A DNA stretch of 64,000 nucleotides from Enterobacter cloacae. GTDB taxonomy: Bacteria > Pseudomonadota > Gammaproteobacteria > Enterobacterales > Enterobacteriaceae. The notes beneath the pieces are model-generated. The model was given only the letters and a program-made list of their open reading frames with translations. It made no database searches and was not told the origin of the DNA. The stretch spans positions 2,728,001 to 2,792,000 of the forward strand of contig AP022133.1 in NCBI GenBank assembly GCA_014169315.1, in the 5' to 3' direction. The translations under genes and the position numbers were made by a program. Of this stretch, positions 1 to 9,424 are shown in pieces (position 1 is the stretch's first letter; each line of letters starts with the position of its first letter).

Positions 1-37
1 AATGCGCTCTGCTTTTTTCCCCTTGTAAGAGACCCTG

Positions 38-694
38 ATGTCCGATAACGCTCAATTTACCGGTCTGTGCGACCGTTTTCGTGGTTTTTATCCCGTTGTC
101 ATTGATGTAGAAACAGCCGGATTTAACGCTAAAACCGATGCGCTGCTTGAAATTGCCGCCATCACGCTGAAGATGGATGAACAGGGCTGGCTTACTCCGG
201 ACACCACGCTGCATTTCCACGTTGAACCGTTTGAGGGGGCAAACCTCCAGCCAGAAGCGCTGGCCTTTAACGGTATCGACCCGAAAAACCCACTGCGCGG
301 CGCGGTGAGTGAATACGAAGCCCTTCACGCCATTTTTAAAATGGTGCGTAAAGGCATGAAAGATAATGACTGTAGCCGTGCCATTATGGTGGCCCATAAC
401 GCCACGTTCGATCACAGCTTTACGATGGCCGCTGCCGAACGCGCGTCACTTAAGCGCAACCCCTTCCACCCGTTTGTGACGTTTGATACTGCGGCACTGA
501 GTGGTCTGGCGCTGGGGCAAACGGTTTTATCCAAAGCCTGCATCACGGCGGGTATTGATTTTGACGGTACGCAGGCGCATTCCGCGCTATATGACACGGA
601 ACGTACGGCTGAACTGTTCTGCGAAATTGTGAACCGCTGGAAACGTCTGGGCGGCTGGCCGCTGCCGATGGGTGAAGACGCAGGCCAGGAATAG
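38..694 (+). CDS. rnt: RNase T, 3'-5' exoribonuclease
   Basis: A 218-residue DEDDh-family exonuclease that trims the 3' ends of tRNA and other stable RNAs and acts on single-stranded DNA ends. The acidic catalytic residues are visible: D23 and E25 in [10 protein letters not shown]125 in HNATFDHSF, and H181 and D186 in [10 protein letters not shown]. Length and sequence match the E. coli enzyme closely. The gene is followed directly by a bidirectional terminator shared with convergent grxD. The identification rests on the full-length family match and on conserved gene order with grxD, mepH and sodB. Confidence 0.97.
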   Translation: MSDNAQFTGLCDRFRGFYPVVIDVETAGFNAKTDALLEIAAITLKMDEQGWLTPDTTLHFHVEPFEGANLQPEALAFNGIDPKNPLRGAVSEYEALHAIFKMVRKGMKDNDCSRAIMVAHNATFDHSFTMAAAERASLKRNPFHPFVTFDTAALSGLALGQTVLSKACITAGIDFDGTQAHSALYDTERTAELFCEIVNRWKRLGGWPLPMGEDAGQE

Positions 695-705
695 CGGGCC
701 CAGCG

Positions 706-738
706 TAAAAAAAGCGACCTTAAAAGGTCGCTTTTTTG
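706..738. terminator. Bidirectional rnt/grxD terminator
   Basis: The inverted repeat AAAGCGACC/GGTCGCTTT with a short TTAAAA loop has an A-run on the left and a T-run on the right. It can therefore terminate both rnt (+) and grxD (-), which converge on it. Confidence 0.9.
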
Positions 739-752
739 TCTGCACAGAAAAC

Positions 753-1100
753 TTATTCTGCGTCCGGCTCTTCCGTTTTGTACTTCGCCGCCGTCTCTTT
801 GATCAGCTGCTGCAGTTCGCCACGCTGATACATTTCAATCAGGATGTCGCAACCGCCCACCAGCTCACCGTCTACCCACAGCTGTGGGAAAGTCGGCCAG
901 TTTGCGTATTTAGGCAGCTCAGCGCGAATATCCGGGTTCTGCAGGATATCAACGTAAGCAAAACGTTCACCACAGGCAGACAGCGCCTGAACCGCTTGCG
1001 CGGAGAAACCGCAGCTTGGCAGCTTCGGAGAACCTTTCATGTACAGGAGAATCGGGTTTTCAGCGATCTGGCGCTGGATTTTTTCAATAGTGGTGCTCAT
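753..1100 (-). CDS. grxD: Monothiol glutaredoxin Grx4
   Basis: A 115-residue monothiol glutaredoxin with the CGFS active site at C30 to S33 in the context KLPSCGFS. In this family the CGFS cysteine and glutathione bind a bridging [2Fe-2S] cluster, and E. coli Grx4 works with BolA-type proteins in Fe-S delivery. The acidic C-terminal tail (TEEPDAE) is typical of enterobacterial GrxD. It converges with rnt and diverges from mepH across a 338-bp intergenic region that should hold both promoters. Confidence 0.97.
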   Translation of the reverse strand: MSTTIEKIQRQIAENPILLYMKGSPKLPSCGFSAQAVQALSACGERFAYVDILQNPDIRAELPKYANWPTFPQLWVDGELVGGCDILIEMYQRGELQQLIKETAAKYKTEEPDAE

Positions 1101-1438
1101 GTCTTGCTTCCTTTAACTTCTGTTACGGCATTCGTCTGACATTGTAGCGGTTCAGACAGACATCGGAAAATAACATTTTTGTCACGTCTTATTATTTTAA
1201 CGATTGTCGCTAAAAGTTGCATTCTAAATGGTGCTTATCCCTGTTCCCCGCAGGGTTTTGCTTAGGGAGTGAACAATAGTGCGACAAATCGATGAATTTT
1301 TTTGCACTTGCTAACGAAACATAATTTTAGATTGAAAAATGCTATTAACTTCTCGGGTTTTTATAGATTAGAATCGTCGGGCTTTGTAAATCACACGCAG
1401 GTATTATAGATGGCCTGCCTTTACCAGGGGACTGCCCA
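1101..1438. promoter_or_regulatory. grxD/mepH divergent intergenic region
   Basis: This 338-bp AT-rich spacer lies between divergent grxD and mepH. A T-rich tract and several hexamers resembling sigma-70 elements are present (for example TATAGAT near 1361), but I cannot fix either start site. No ORF, riboswitch or operator that I recognise is present. An AGGGGAC ribosome binding site at about 1426-1432 precedes the mepH GTG codon. Confidence 0.45.
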
Positions 1439-2215
1439 GTGGCGCGGATAAATAAAATCTCGATCACGCTCTGTGCTTTACTGTTTACAACACTCACTTT
1501 CACGCCAGTGGCGAACGCCTCTCAGCAGGCGCGGCATTCTGCTGTGCAAAAAACGCATCTGGCGAAGAGCACAGAACGTAATAAAAAAACCACCAGTAAG
1601 AACGAAAAGAAGAAAACCACCACTCAGACCAAACAAACCGCCTCCAGCAAGACAAAAACAAAGCCTTCCCGCACCGCCCACTCCACAAAGAGTAAAGCCT
1701 CGCAAACTGCCGCTAACCTCATGACTGAAAAGTGTACCGTGCGTAAAGGTCATAAAACGAAATGCACGAAAGTCCCTAAAAAATTAGCGGAAGTGCATAA
1801 GGTTCGCGTGCAGAAAGCACAAAAAACGGCGATGAATAAACTGATGGGGCAAATCGGCAAACCGTACCGCTGGGGGGGAACCTCACCACGTACCGGTTTT
1901 GACTGTAGCGGCCTGGTCTATTACGCCTATAAAGATCTGGTGAAGTTCCGCATTCCACGTACCGCCAATGAAATGTACCACCTGCGCGATGCCTCTCCGG
2001 TTGACCGTGGTGAACTGGAAAGCGGCGATCTGGTCTTCTTCCGCACCCAGGGTCGCGGAATGGCCGATCACGTCGGCGTCTACGTTGGCAACGGGAAATT
2101 CATCCAGTCACCGCGCAGCGGCCAGGATATTCAAATCACCTCTCTGAGCGAAGACTACTGGGTGCGCCACTATGTGGGTGCGCGCCGCGTCATGACACCG
2201 AATACTATCCGCTGA
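1439..2215 (+). CDS. mepH: Murein DD-endopeptidase MepH (NlpC/P60)
   Basis: A 258-residue exported murein hydrolase. Residues 1-27 form a Sec signal peptide, probably cut after VANA. Residues of roughly 40-95 are a low-complexity Lys/Thr/Ser linker, and the NlpC/P60 domain fills about 130-250. The catalytic cysteine is C156 in FDCSGLVYYAY and the histidine is H211 in ADHVGVYVG. The family cleaves D-Ala-mDAP cross-bridges to allow cell wall expansion. The start is GTG, supported by an AGGGGAC motif upstream and by the E. coli protein beginning with the same MARIN residues. The linker is shorter and different in sequence from E. coli, as expected for a spacer. Confidence 0.95.
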   Translation: MARINKISITLCALLFTTLTFTPVANASQQARHSAVQKTHLAKSTERNKKTTSKNEKKKTTTQTKQTASSKTKTKPSRTAHSTKSKASQTAANLMTEKCTVRKGHKTKCTKVPKKLAEVHKVRVQKAQKTAMNKLMGQIGKPYRWGGTSPRTGFDCSGLVYYAYKDLVKFRIPRTANEMYHLRDASPVDRGELESGDLVFFRTQGRGMADHVGVYVGNGKFIQSPRSGQDIQITSLSEDYWVRHYVGARRVMTPNTIR

Positions 2216-2291
2216 TCCCTGCCCTGCCGCTACCGTGGCAGGGTAAGTTCCTCTTTTGAATGCCCTTTCAATTTGCTACTCTATCCTCGTT

Positions 2292-2337
2292 GTGCGTATG
2301 GCTATACGCAACATAAAAAACAATAAGGAGAGAAGCA
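2292..2337 (+). promoter_or_regulatory. sodB 5' leader stem-loop and RBS
   Basis: A short hairpin (TGCGTAT/ATACGCA) precedes an A-rich spacer and AAGGAGAGAAGC directly before the sodB ATG. In E. coli the equivalent leader is the target of the sRNA RyhB and of Hfq, with pairing over the start-codon region. The layout is conserved here; RyhB itself is outside the window, so regulation is inferred. Confidence 0.6.
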
Positions 2338-2919
2338 ATGTCGTTCGAATTACCTGCACTACCGTATGCAAAAGACGCCCTGGCCCCACACATTTCTGTG
2401 GAGACCCTGGAATACCATTACGGCAAACATCATCAGACGTATGTCACCAATCTGAACAATCTGATCAAAGGCACCGATTTCGAAGGCAAAACGCTGGAAG
2501 AGATCGTACGCAGTTCAGAAGGTGGCGTATTCAACAACGCGGCTCAGGTGTGGAACCACACCTTCTACTGGCACTGCCTGGCTCCGAACGCCGGTGGAGA
2601 ACCTGTTGGTGAACTGGCTGCCGCCATTAACGCCGCATTCGGCAGCTTCGCGGATTTCAAAGCGAAGTTTACTGATGCAGCAATCAAAAACTTCGGTTCT
2701 GGCTGGACCTGGCTGGTAAAAGAAGCTGATGGCAAACTGGCTATCGTTTCTACCTCTAACGCAGGCACGCCACTGACCACCAGCGCAACGCCGCTGATGA
2801 CCGTGGATGTGTGGGAACACGCTTACTACATCGACTACCGCAACGCGCGTCCTAACTATCTGGAGCACTTCTGGGCACTGGCTAACTGGGACTTTGTGGC
2901 GAAGAACTTCGCTGCATAA
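2338..2919 (+). CDS. sodB: Iron superoxide dismutase
   Basis: A 193-residue cytoplasmic Fe-SOD that converts superoxide to hydrogen peroxide and oxygen. Metal ligands are visible: H27 in [10 protein letters not shown]74 in VWNHTFYWH, then D157 and H161 in [12 protein letters not shown]. Length equals E. coli SodB and the sequence is close along its whole extent. A strong SD (AAGGAGAG) precedes the ATG. It ends at a terminator shared with convergent ydhP. Confidence 0.98.
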   Translation: MSFELPALPYAKDALAPHISVETLEYHYGKHHQTYVTNLNNLIKGTDFEGKTLEEIVRSSEGGVFNNAAQVWNHTFYWHCLAPNAGGEPVGELAAAINAAFGSFADFKAKFTDAAIKNFGSGWTWLVKEADGKLAIVSTSNAGTPLTTSATPLMTVDVWEHAYYIDYRNARPNYLEHFWALANWDFVAKNFAA

Positions 2920-2925
2920 GAGATA

Positions 2926-2955
2926 CGCAGAAGGGTTCGCCCTTCTGCGTTTTTG
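2926..2955. terminator. sodB/ydhP terminator
   Basis: A perfect hairpin CGCAGAAGGG-TTCG-CCCTTCTGCG followed by TTTTTG terminates sodB. Its stem lies just beyond the 3' end of convergent ydhP. Confidence 0.9.
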
Positions 2956-2956
2956 T

Positions 2957-4123
2957 TTATTCTGCGACGCAGGCCGTTTCAGGTTGTTTACGACCTGACA
3001 TCATCACTAACAGCAGGCCCAGTGCGGCAATGATTGCCCCCATCACCGGCACAAAGCTGTAACCCAGCCCACCTGAAATCACGGCCCCACCGGCCGCCGC
3101 TCCCAGCGCATTACCCAGGTTGAATGCCCCGATATTGACGGAAGACGAAAGACCCGGTGCTTCATGGGCGACACGCATCACGCGCATCTGCAGCGGAGGA
3201 ACCACGGCAAACGTTGCCGCACCCCATACCACCATCGCAATAGCTGCCCCCAGCTCGTTACGCGCCAACCACGGGATCGCCACCATGATGACTATCAGCA
3301 GAGTTAAAAAGCCTTTCAGCGTTCCATTCACCGAACGATCGGCCAGTTTCCCGCCGAGATAGTTGCCGATGGAAAAGCCCACGCCGATCAACACCAGCAT
3401 CGCGGTAATAAAGACCGGCGCTGCGTGGGTGATATCATGTAGCACCGGGGAAATATAGGTGTAGAGGGTGAACATCGCCCCGGCCCCCAGCACAGTGGTC
3501 AGCAGCGCGGAAAGTACCTGAGGGCGCATCAGCACCGCCAGCTCTTTGCGTACTTCAGGGCGTTCACCGACACTGCCTTTTGGCAGGGAGAAGAACAGCG
3601 CCACCATCGCGACCACCCCCAACGCAGCGGTGGCGAGGAAAGACATACGCCAGCCAATCACTTCTCCCAGCCAGGTGGCAGCAGGCACGCCACCAATATT
3701 GGCGATCGTCAGCCCCATAAACATGGTTGCCACCGCGCTGGCTTGCTTGTGTTTTGGTACCACACTTGCCGCCACAACAGACCCCAGCCCAAAGAATGCG
3801 CCGTGGTTAAGACTGGTCAGGATCCGTGACAGCATCAGCGTGGTGTAATCCGGTGAAATGGCGGAGAGCACATTGCCCAGCGTAAAGATAGCCATCAGGA
3901 AAATCAGCGCATTGCGCCGGGCGCGATGCGAAAGCAGCAGCGTCATCAGCGGAGCCCCCACCATCACACCAATGGCATAAGCACTGATTAACATACCGGC
4001 CGCAGGGATAGAGACGTCCACGCCCCGGGCGATAACAGGCAGTAACCCCATTGGGGAGAATTCAGTGGTGCCAATCCCGAAAGCGCCAATCGCCAGGGCC
4101 AGCAGAGGAAAATTGATTTTCAT
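2957..4123 (-). CDS. ydhP: MFS efflux transporter YdhP
   Basis: A 388-residue major facilitator of the DHA1 (drug:H+ antiporter) class with about 12 hydrophobic segments, matching E. coli YdhP nearly end to end. The N-terminal GIGTTEFSPMGLLPVIA signature and the conserved TM5 PAATWLGE region are typical of the AraJ/YdhP branch. It is probably an inner-membrane exporter; the physiological substrate is not established. Position between sodB and ynhF/purR is the same as in E. coli. Confidence 0.92.
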   Translation of the reverse strand: MKINFPLLALAIGAFGIGTTEFSPMGLLPVIARGVDVSIPAAGMLISAYAIGVMVGAPLMTLLLSHRARRNALIFLMAIFTLGNVLSAISPDYTTLMLSRILTSLNHGAFFGLGSVVAASVVPKHKQASAVATMFMGLTIANIGGVPAATWLGEVIGWRMSFLATAALGVVAMVALFFSLPKGSVGERPEVRKELAVLMRPQVLSALLTTVLGAGAMFTLYTYISPVLHDITHAAPVFITAMLVLIGVGFSIGNYLGGKLADRSVNGTLKGFLTLLIVIMVAIPWLARNELGAAIAMVVWGAATFAVVPPLQMRVMRVAHEAPGLSSSVNIGAFNLGNALGAAAGGAVISGGLGYSFVPVMGAIIAALGLLLVMMSGRKQPETACVAE

Positions 4124-4287
4124 GAGTCAACTCCGGATGCCGTGTCATCACGCGACACAGAACAAAGAAGTCAAAAGCATGACATCAATCACAAAAAATG
4201 AGAAGTTAACAAATTGGCAAAAGATTTTTGCCAGAGGAGTAACAATCGGGAGATCCGGAGGGCGAGTACACTCTCCCTCCGCGTAAA

Positions 4288-4377
4288 TCAGTGCAATGCA
4301 GCAGTCAGACCGCCAGCCACAATCAAAGCCAGCACAATAACGGTGGTCACCAGTGAAAACTTCAGATCGGAACTCAT
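4288..4377 (-). CDS. ynhF: Small inner-membrane protein YnhF, 29 aa
   Basis: A 29-codon reading frame encoding a single hydrophobic helix (about residues 9-27, including VTTVIVLALIVAGG), beginning MSSDLKFSLV and ending AALH. It matches E. coli YnhF in length, sequence and position between ydhP and purR. An excellent SD (AAAAGGAG) sits just upstream of the ATG on the minus strand. YnhF is a known small membrane protein of unknown role. Confidence 0.9.
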   Translation of the reverse strand: MSSDLKFSLVTTVIVLALIVAGGLTAALH

Positions 4378-4615
4378 CAATTTTTCTCCTTTTAATCCCC
4401 ACACGGAAAGTGAGCTTGCTCATTTTTACACAGTTTACATCAAAAATCTTCCTGGATTTAAACTGATAACCACTTTTGCTCTTCCCCTTTTCATCAAGAT
4501 AGGACAAAATTCCACGCTAAATTTATTAGCGTACCGGCCATTGACCCCCTCCTGACGTCCCGTGTCGTTTTCCTGGCGTGCCGCAATTCAAAAGTTGCGA
4601 GATAAGGGTGAGAGA

Positions 4616-4631
4616 AGGCAAACGTTTACCT
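4616..4631. promoter_or_regulatory. PurR operator O1 upstream of purR
   Basis: The 16-mer AGGCAAACGTTTACCT has the core GCAAACGTTT of the PurR box and lies 45 bp before the purR start. E. coli purR has an operator at the equivalent place used for autorepression. Confidence 0.85.
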
Positions 4632-4675
4632 TCCAGTTTTTCAGGAGCTTAGGATATGGTCTGGAGTGACATTTA

Positions 4676-5701
4676 ATGGCAACAATTAAAGACGTAGCAA
4701 AACGCGCAAACGTTTCCACTACAACCGTATCACATGTAATTAACAAAACCCGCTTTGTTGCGGAAGAGACGCGTAATGCCGTTTGGGCAGCCATCAAAGA
4801 ACTGCACTACTCACCAAGTGCGGTGGCTCGCAGCCTCAAGGTTAATCACACCAAATCCATTGGTTTGCTGGCCACCAGCAGTGAAGCGGCCTATTTTGCC
4901 GAGATCATTGAAGCGGTAGAGAAAAACTGTTTCCAGAAAGGCTACACCCTGATTCTGGGCAACGCATGGAACAGCATTGAAAAACAGCGTGCCTACCTGT
5001 CGATGATGGCACAAAAGCGCGTGGATGGCCTTCTGGTGATGTGTTCCGAATACCCGGAGTCTGTTCTTTCCATGCTGGAAGAGTACCGCCATATTCCGAT
5101 GGTGGTCATGGACTGGGGTGAAGCGCGCGCCGATTTCACCGATTCCGTCATCGATAACGCCTTTGAAGGTGGTTATATGGCAGGTCGTTATCTGGTCGAG
5201 CGCGGCCACCGCGAGATTGGCGTGATCCCGGGTCCGCTTGAGCGCAATACCGGTGCCGGTCGTCTGGCGGGCTTTATGAAAGCGATGGAAGAAGCGCTGA
5301 TCACCGTACCGGAAAACTGGATTGTGCAGGGCGACTTTGAGCCGGAATCCGGTTATCGCGCCATGCAGCAGATTGTCTCCCAACAGCACCGCCCCACCGC
5401 CGTCTTCTGTGGCGGGGACATCATGGCGATGGGCGCACTCTGTGCGGCGGATGAGCTGGGTCTGCGCGTGCCGCAGGATATTTCTGTGATCGGGTATGAC
5501 AACGTGCGTAACTCGCGCTTCTTCACCCCGGCGCTGACCACCATTCACCAGCCGAAAGACTCACTGGGTGAAACGGCCTTCAATATGCTGATGGACAGGA
5601 TCGTCAGCAAGCGCGAAGAGTCACAGTCCATTGAAGTTCACCCGCGTCTCATCGAACGTCGTTCCGTTGCGGATGGTCCATTCCGCGACTACCGTCGTTA
5701 A
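4676..5701 (+). CDS. purR: Purine repressor PurR (LacI family)
   Basis: A 341-residue LacI/GalR repressor that binds hypoxanthine or guanine as corepressor and represses purine synthesis genes. Residues 1-46 are the helix-turn-helix headpiece ([20 protein letters not shown]), followed by the hinge helix ([10 protein letters not shown], about 47-57) and a periplasmic-binding-protein-like effector domain from 60 on. Length equals E. coli PurR. Two PurR boxes flank and overlap its start, so autoregulation is expected. It sits beside punR and punC, which concern purine nucleoside control and efflux. Confidence 0.97.
   Translation: MATIKDVAKRANVSTTTVSHVINKTRFVAEETRNAVWAAIKELHYSPSAVARSLKVNHTKSIGLLATSSEAAYFAEIIEAVEKNCFQKGYTLILGNAWNSIEKQRAYLSMMAQKRVDGLLVMCSEYPESVLSMLEEYRHIPMVVMDWGEARADFTDSVIDNAFEGGYMAGRYLVERGHREIGVIPGPLERNTGAGRLAGFMKAMEEALITVPENWIVQGDFEPESGYRAMQQIVSQQHRPTAVFCGGDIMAMGALCAADELGLRVPQDISVIGYDNVRNSRFFTPALTTIHQPKDSLGETAFNMLMDRIVSKREESQSIEVHPRLIERRSVADGPFRDYRR
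4704..4719. promoter_or_regulatory. PurR operator O2 inside purR codons
   Basis: GCGCAAACGTTTCCAC, with the same core as O1, lies within codons 10-15 of purR. E. coli purR has a second intragenic operator of this kind, so the two-operator arrangement is conserved. Confidence 0.8.
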
Positions 5702-5718
5702 TCGCCATACGGAGCCAG

Positions 5719-6630
5719 CTAAGCTGGCTCCCGTAGCCACTCCCGGTTCAGCGTTTCACTGTCTCCCAGATAATCCAGTAGCCAGGCCATCGCGGGCGAT
5801 ACATCGTTTTGTTGCCAGGTCAGACAGCAGGCCGCATCCGGGAACGGATTCTCCAGCGTCAGCGCAACCCATTCGCCGGTGTCGATCCTCGGACGGGCAA
5901 AATGGACAGGCACCATCCCCACGCACAGCCCGGCGCTGAGACAGGTCGCAGAAGATGCCCAGTCCGGCGCAACCACCCGTCGCTGGTTATCCAGCAGCCA
6001 GGTAATACGCTTGGGTAGCGAACGCGAGGTATCTTCCAGCACCAGCGACGGCCAGTTGCGTAGTGTATCGTCACTCAGCGGCCCCTCCATTGCTGCCAGC
6101 GGGTGATCGCTGGCCACCACACATTTCCAGCTCAGCATCCCCATATCGCGAAACGCATAGCGCCCCCCAACGGGGATTGCCTGGGTCGCGCCAATCGCCA
6201 TCTCTACCCTGCCGTCCGCCAGCGCATCCCAGACACCGTTGAACACCTCCTGCGACACGCGCAGCTCGACATCCGAGAAATGGCGATAAAAATCAACAAC
6301 CATCTGCCGGGTACGTTCGGGTTTGACGATGTTATCCACGGCAATGGAAAGATGCCCTCGCCAGCCGTTGGCTATCTGCTGACACTGTTCACGGGTGATC
6401 TGCATTTTTTTGATAACAGAACGCCCTTCTTTCAAAAACCACGCTCCTGCGGGCGTTAATTCCACATCGCGATGACGCCGCTCAAACAGCGGTACTGCCA
6501 GCCACTCCTCCAGCTGACGCACCGTATAGCTGATCGCCGACGGGACACGGTGCAGCTCCTGCGCTGCACCACTAAAGCTGCCGTTGCGTGCGACAGCATC
6601 CACGACTTCAAGAGAATAATCTGACCACAT
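5719..6630 (-). CDS. punR: LysR-type regulator PunR (YdhB)
   Basis: A 303-residue LysR-type transcription factor: winged HTH at residues 1-60 (MWSDYSLEVVDAVARNGSFS) and an effector domain from about 90 to 295. It matches E. coli YdhB, reported to activate the adjacent divergent transporter gene punC. I chose the ATG at 6630 because it begins the LysR fold; a longer open frame upstream runs antisense through punC and has no family homology. Confidence 0.9.
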   Translation of the reverse strand: MWSDYSLEVVDAVARNGSFSGAAQELHRVPSAISYTVRQLEEWLAVPLFERRHRDVELTPAGAWFLKEGRSVIKKMQITREQCQQIANGWRGHLSIAVDNIVKPERTRQMVVDFYRHFSDVELRVSQEVFNGVWDALADGRVEMAIGATQAIPVGGRYAFRDMGMLSWKCVVASDHPLAAMEGPLSDDTLRNWPSLVLEDTSRSLPKRITWLLDNQRRVVAPDWASSATCLSAGLCVGMVPVHFARPRIDTGEWVALTLENPFPDAACCLTWQQNDVSPAMAWLLDYLGDSETLNREWLREPA

Positions 6631-6674
6631 TTTCTGCCTGCAAAAAATTTGAATGCACCCGCCAAATATTAGCG

Positions 6675-6704
6675 TTTCACAAGCCGGTTTGCACTCCCTA
6701 CACT
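6675..6704 (+). promoter_or_regulatory. Candidate punC promoter
   Basis: TTTCAC and TACACT spaced by 18 bp lie 42 bp upstream of the punC start, in the 115-bp region shared with divergent punR. A PunR-binding site is expected here but I cannot assign it. Confidence 0.5.
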
Positions 6705-6745
6705 CTGCGCCAACATACCCCTGCCTCCTTAAAGAGAATAAAACC

Positions 6746-7945
6746 ATGCAACCCAGGAAAGGATTTTTAGTCTGGCTCGGCGGCTTAAGCGTGCTGGGCT
6801 TTTTAGCCACCGATATGTACCTGCCCGCTTTCGCCGCGATGCAGGAAGATTTACAAACGCCAGCTGCAGCCATCAGCGCCAGCCTGAGTCTGTTCCTCGC
6901 CGGTTTTGCCTTCGCACAGCTGCTCTGGGGGCCGCTCTCCGACCGCTTCGGCCGTAAACCTGTGTTGTTACTGGGTCTGGCTATTTTTGCCGTGGGCTGT
7001 CTGGGCATGTTATGGGTACGCGATGCGGCCTGGCTGCTGGTGTTGCGCTTTGTTCAGGCTGTCGGCGTCTGCGCCGCTGCCGTGACCTGGCAGGCGCTGG
7101 TGACTGACTATTACCCGGCGTCACGCACCAACCGCATTTTCGCCACCATTATGCCGCTGGTGGGCCTCTCACCGGCACTCGCCCCGCTGCTGGGCAGCTG
7201 GATCCTGGCGCATTTCGACTGGCAGGCGATCTTCGCCACGCTGTTTGCCATTACTCTGGTGTTGATGCTGCCGGCATTCGCCCTCAAACCTGCACATAAA
7301 AAAGAGACGCATACCGGGGCAAAACCCATTACGTTTATTTCGTTACTGCGCACCAAAGCCTACCGTGGAAACGTACTGATTTACGCCGCCTGTTCCGCGA
7401 GCTTCTTCGCCTGGCTGACCGGTTCACCGTTTATTCTGCACGATATGGGGTATAGCCCGGCCGCCATCGGTCTGAGCTATGTTCCGCAAACTATCGCCTT
7501 CCTGGTCGGTGGCTACGGTTGTCGCGCCGCGCTGCAAAAATGGGAGGGTCAGCAAATGCTGCCCTGGTTACTGGGTCTGTATGCATTAAGCGTGATAGGT
7601 ACCTGGTCTGTTGGCTTTATCCCACACGTTGGTCTGGCCGAAATTTTGATTCCATTCTGTGTAATGGCGGTCGCTAACGGTGCTATTTACCCTATCGTCG
7701 TGGCGCAGGCGTTACGTCCGTTCCCACAGGCGACAGGGCGTGCAGCTGCGCTGCAAAACACCCTGCAACTGGGTTTGTGCTTCCTGGCAAGCCTGGTGGT
7801 TTCTGCACTGATTGCCACGCCGCTGTTGACCACCACCAGCGTGATGCTGGTTACCGTTGCGCTGGCCGCCATTGGCTATCGTATGCAGTCATCAGCACAA
7901 CGTGAGCAGAATGACAGCACTCAGGCGGAAACCACACATGCATAA
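6746..7945 (+). CDS. punC: MFS purine nucleoside exporter PunC (YdhC)
   Basis: A 399-residue MFS protein of the Bcr/CflA subfamily with about 12 membrane segments. The N-terminal ATDMYLPAF and [12 protein letters not shown] (loop 2-3 motif A) are diagnostic. E. coli YdhC is linked to purine nucleoside use or efflux and is controlled by the adjacent LysR protein. I chose the ATG at 6746 because the open frame upstream adds non-hydrophobic residues overlapping the promoter. The C-terminus is Gln/Thr-rich and poorly conserved. Confidence 0.9.
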   Translation: MQPRKGFLVWLGGLSVLGFLATDMYLPAFAAMQEDLQTPAAAISASLSLFLAGFAFAQLLWGPLSDRFGRKPVLLLGLAIFAVGCLGMLWVRDAAWLLVLRFVQAVGVCAAAVTWQALVTDYYPASRTNRIFATIMPLVGLSPALAPLLGSWILAHFDWQAIFATLFAITLVLMLPAFALKPAHKKETHTGAKPITFISLLRTKAYRGNVLIYAACSASFFAWLTGSPFILHDMGYSPAAIGLSYVPQTIAFLVGGYGCRAALQKWEGQQMLPWLLGLYALSVIGTWSVGFIPHVGLAEILIPFCVMAVANGAIYPIVVAQALRPFPQATGRAAALQNTLQLGLCFLASLVVSALIATPLLTTTSVMLVTVALAAIGYRMQSSAQREQNDSTQAETTHA

Positions 7946-7998
7946 TCGCACCCGAAATTATGTTGCATTTCAGTGATTAGGTTGCTAAGAATTTTTTA

Positions 7999-8027
7999 TT
8001 GAATCACCAAATTTTGAGGCCTATACT
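7999..8027 (+). promoter_or_regulatory. cfa distal sigma-70 promoter (P1)
   Basis: TTGAAT and TATACT separated by exactly 17 bp. A start near 8034 gives a leader of about 211 nt, the same length as the distal cfa transcript in E. coli. That long leader is a target of small RNAs in E. coli. Confidence 0.75.
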
Positions 8028-8065
8028 AAATTTGGTTCGATTAAATACGATAAATATTAAGTGTT

Positions 8066-8090
8066 AACGGGAGCCGGAGTGCTCCCGTTT
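8066..8090 (+). terminator. Hairpin in cfa leader / punC 3' end
   Basis: AACGGGAG and CTCCCGTT form a stem closed by a short loop and followed by TTTTA. It lies 120 bp after punC, so it can serve as the punC terminator. It also falls inside the predicted long cfa leader, so part of the P1 transcripts could end here. Confidence 0.55.
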
Positions 8091-8198
8091 TACCAGGGAA
8101 GGCATTTCGGCAAGGGTTATCTCCCTTCCTCTGTTCTACGTCGGATACTAGCCTCGCGGTTAATTACCGTGAGATTTCTCACAAACCATAAAAAGCGT

Positions 8199-8205
8199 CT
8201 ACGCT
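8199..8205 (+). promoter_or_regulatory. cfa proximal (RpoS-type) -10 element
   Basis: CTACGCT resembles the sigma-S extended -10 motif CTACACT and would start transcription near 8212, about 33 nt before the cfa ATG. This is the position of the growth-phase promoter in E. coli. Confidence 0.6.
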
Positions 8206-8244
8206 GTTTGAAGGTTCTGATCACAGCAAGGTGATGGAGAAGCT

Positions 8245-9393
8245 ATGAGTTCATCGTGTATAGAAGAAGTCAACATTCCGGACGATAACTGGTCCCGGAT
8301 CGTCAGTGAGCTGTTAGGCCGTGCAGGCATCACGATTAACGGATCGTCCCCTTCCGATCCGCAGGTTAAGCATCCCGATTTTTTTAAACGCGTATTGCAG
8401 GAGGGATCGTTAGGCCTGGGTGAAAGCTATATGGACGGCTGGTGGGAATGTGAACGGCTGGATATCTTTTTCTCCAGCGTGTTACGCGCGGGTCTGGAAA
8501 ACCAACTCCCTCGCAACCTGAAAGACACGCTGCGTGTCGCCTCTACCCGTTTGTTCAATCTGCAAAATAAAAAACGGGCGTGGATCGTCGGCAAAGAGCA
8601 TTACGATCTGGGTAACGACCTGTTCAGCCGTATGCTCGACCCTTTCATGCAATACTCCTGCGCCTACTGGAAAGAGGCGTCCACCCTTGAAGAGGCACAG
8701 CAGGATAAGTTGCGTTTGATTTGCGAAAAACTGCAGTTACAGCCCGGTATGCGGGTGCTGGATATTGGCTGTGGCTGGGGTGGGCTGGCGTATTTTATGG
8801 CGAAACACTACGGCGTCAGCGTAGTGGGTGTCACTATTTCCGCTGAACAGCAAAAAATGGCGCAGGAACGCTGTCAGACGCTGGATGTTGATATCCGGCT
8901 TCAGGATTACCGTGATCTGAACGAACAGTTCGACCGTATTGTGTCCGTTGGCATGTTCGAGCATGTGGGCCCTAAAAATTACGCGACTTACTTCGCGGTG
9001 GCGGATCGTAATTTGAAACCTGACGGTATCTTCTTATTGCATACCATCGGTTCTAAGCGCACTGACAATAACGTTGACCCGTGGATCAACAAATACATCT
9101 TCCCGAACGGGTGTTTACCCTCCGTACGCCAGATAGCGAACGCCAGTGAGCCTCATTTCGTTGTCGAAGACTGGCATAACTTCGGCGCGGATTACGACAC
9201 CACGTTGATGGCATGGCACACACGTTTTCAGGAGTCCTGGCCAGAGATTGCGGACAACTATTCCGAGCGATTTAAACGGATGTTTAGCTATTACCTGAAT
9301 GCCTGCGCAGGCGCGTTCCGGGCGCGAGATATTCAGCTCTGGCAGGTGGTCTTTAGCCGTGGGATTGAACATGGGCTCCGTGTCGCCCGATAA
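8245..9393 (+). CDS. cfa: Cyclopropane-fatty-acyl-phospholipid synthase
   Basis: A 382-residue SAM-dependent enzyme that adds a methylene bridge to unsaturated acyl chains of membrane phospholipids, usually on entry to stationary phase or under acid stress. The N-terminal lipid-binding part is about residues 1-120. The methyltransferase fold follows, with the SAM motif VLDIGCGWGGLAYF near 171-185 and the conserved QYSCAYW and MFEHVG segments. Length equals E. coli Cfa. It carries two apparent promoters and converges with ribE. Confidence 0.97.
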   Translation: MSSSCIEEVNIPDDNWSRIVSELLGRAGITINGSSPSDPQVKHPDFFKRVLQEGSLGLGESYMDGWWECERLDIFFSSVLRAGLENQLPRNLKDTLRVASTRLFNLQNKKRAWIVGKEHYDLGNDLFSRMLDPFMQYSCAYWKEASTLEEAQQDKLRLICEKLQLQPGMRVLDIGCGWGGLAYFMAKHYGVSVVGVTISAEQQKMAQERCQTLDVDIRLQDYRDLNEQFDRIVSVGMFEHVGPKNYATYFAVADRNLKPDGIFLLHTIGSKRTDNNVDPWINKYIFPNGCLPSVRQIANASEPHFVVEDWHNFGADYDTTLMAWHTRFQESWPEIADNYSERFKRMFSYYLNACAGAFRARDIQLWQVVFSRGIEHGLRVAR

Positions 9394-9424
9394 AAATAAC
9401 CCCGGATATCCGGGGTTATTTTTA
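9392..9424. terminator. cfa/ribE bidirectional terminator
   Basis: AAAAATAACCCCGG-ATAT-CCGGGGTTATTTTTA is a perfect A/T-flanked hairpin that serves both convergent genes. The final part overlaps the 3' end of ribE. Confidence 0.92.
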
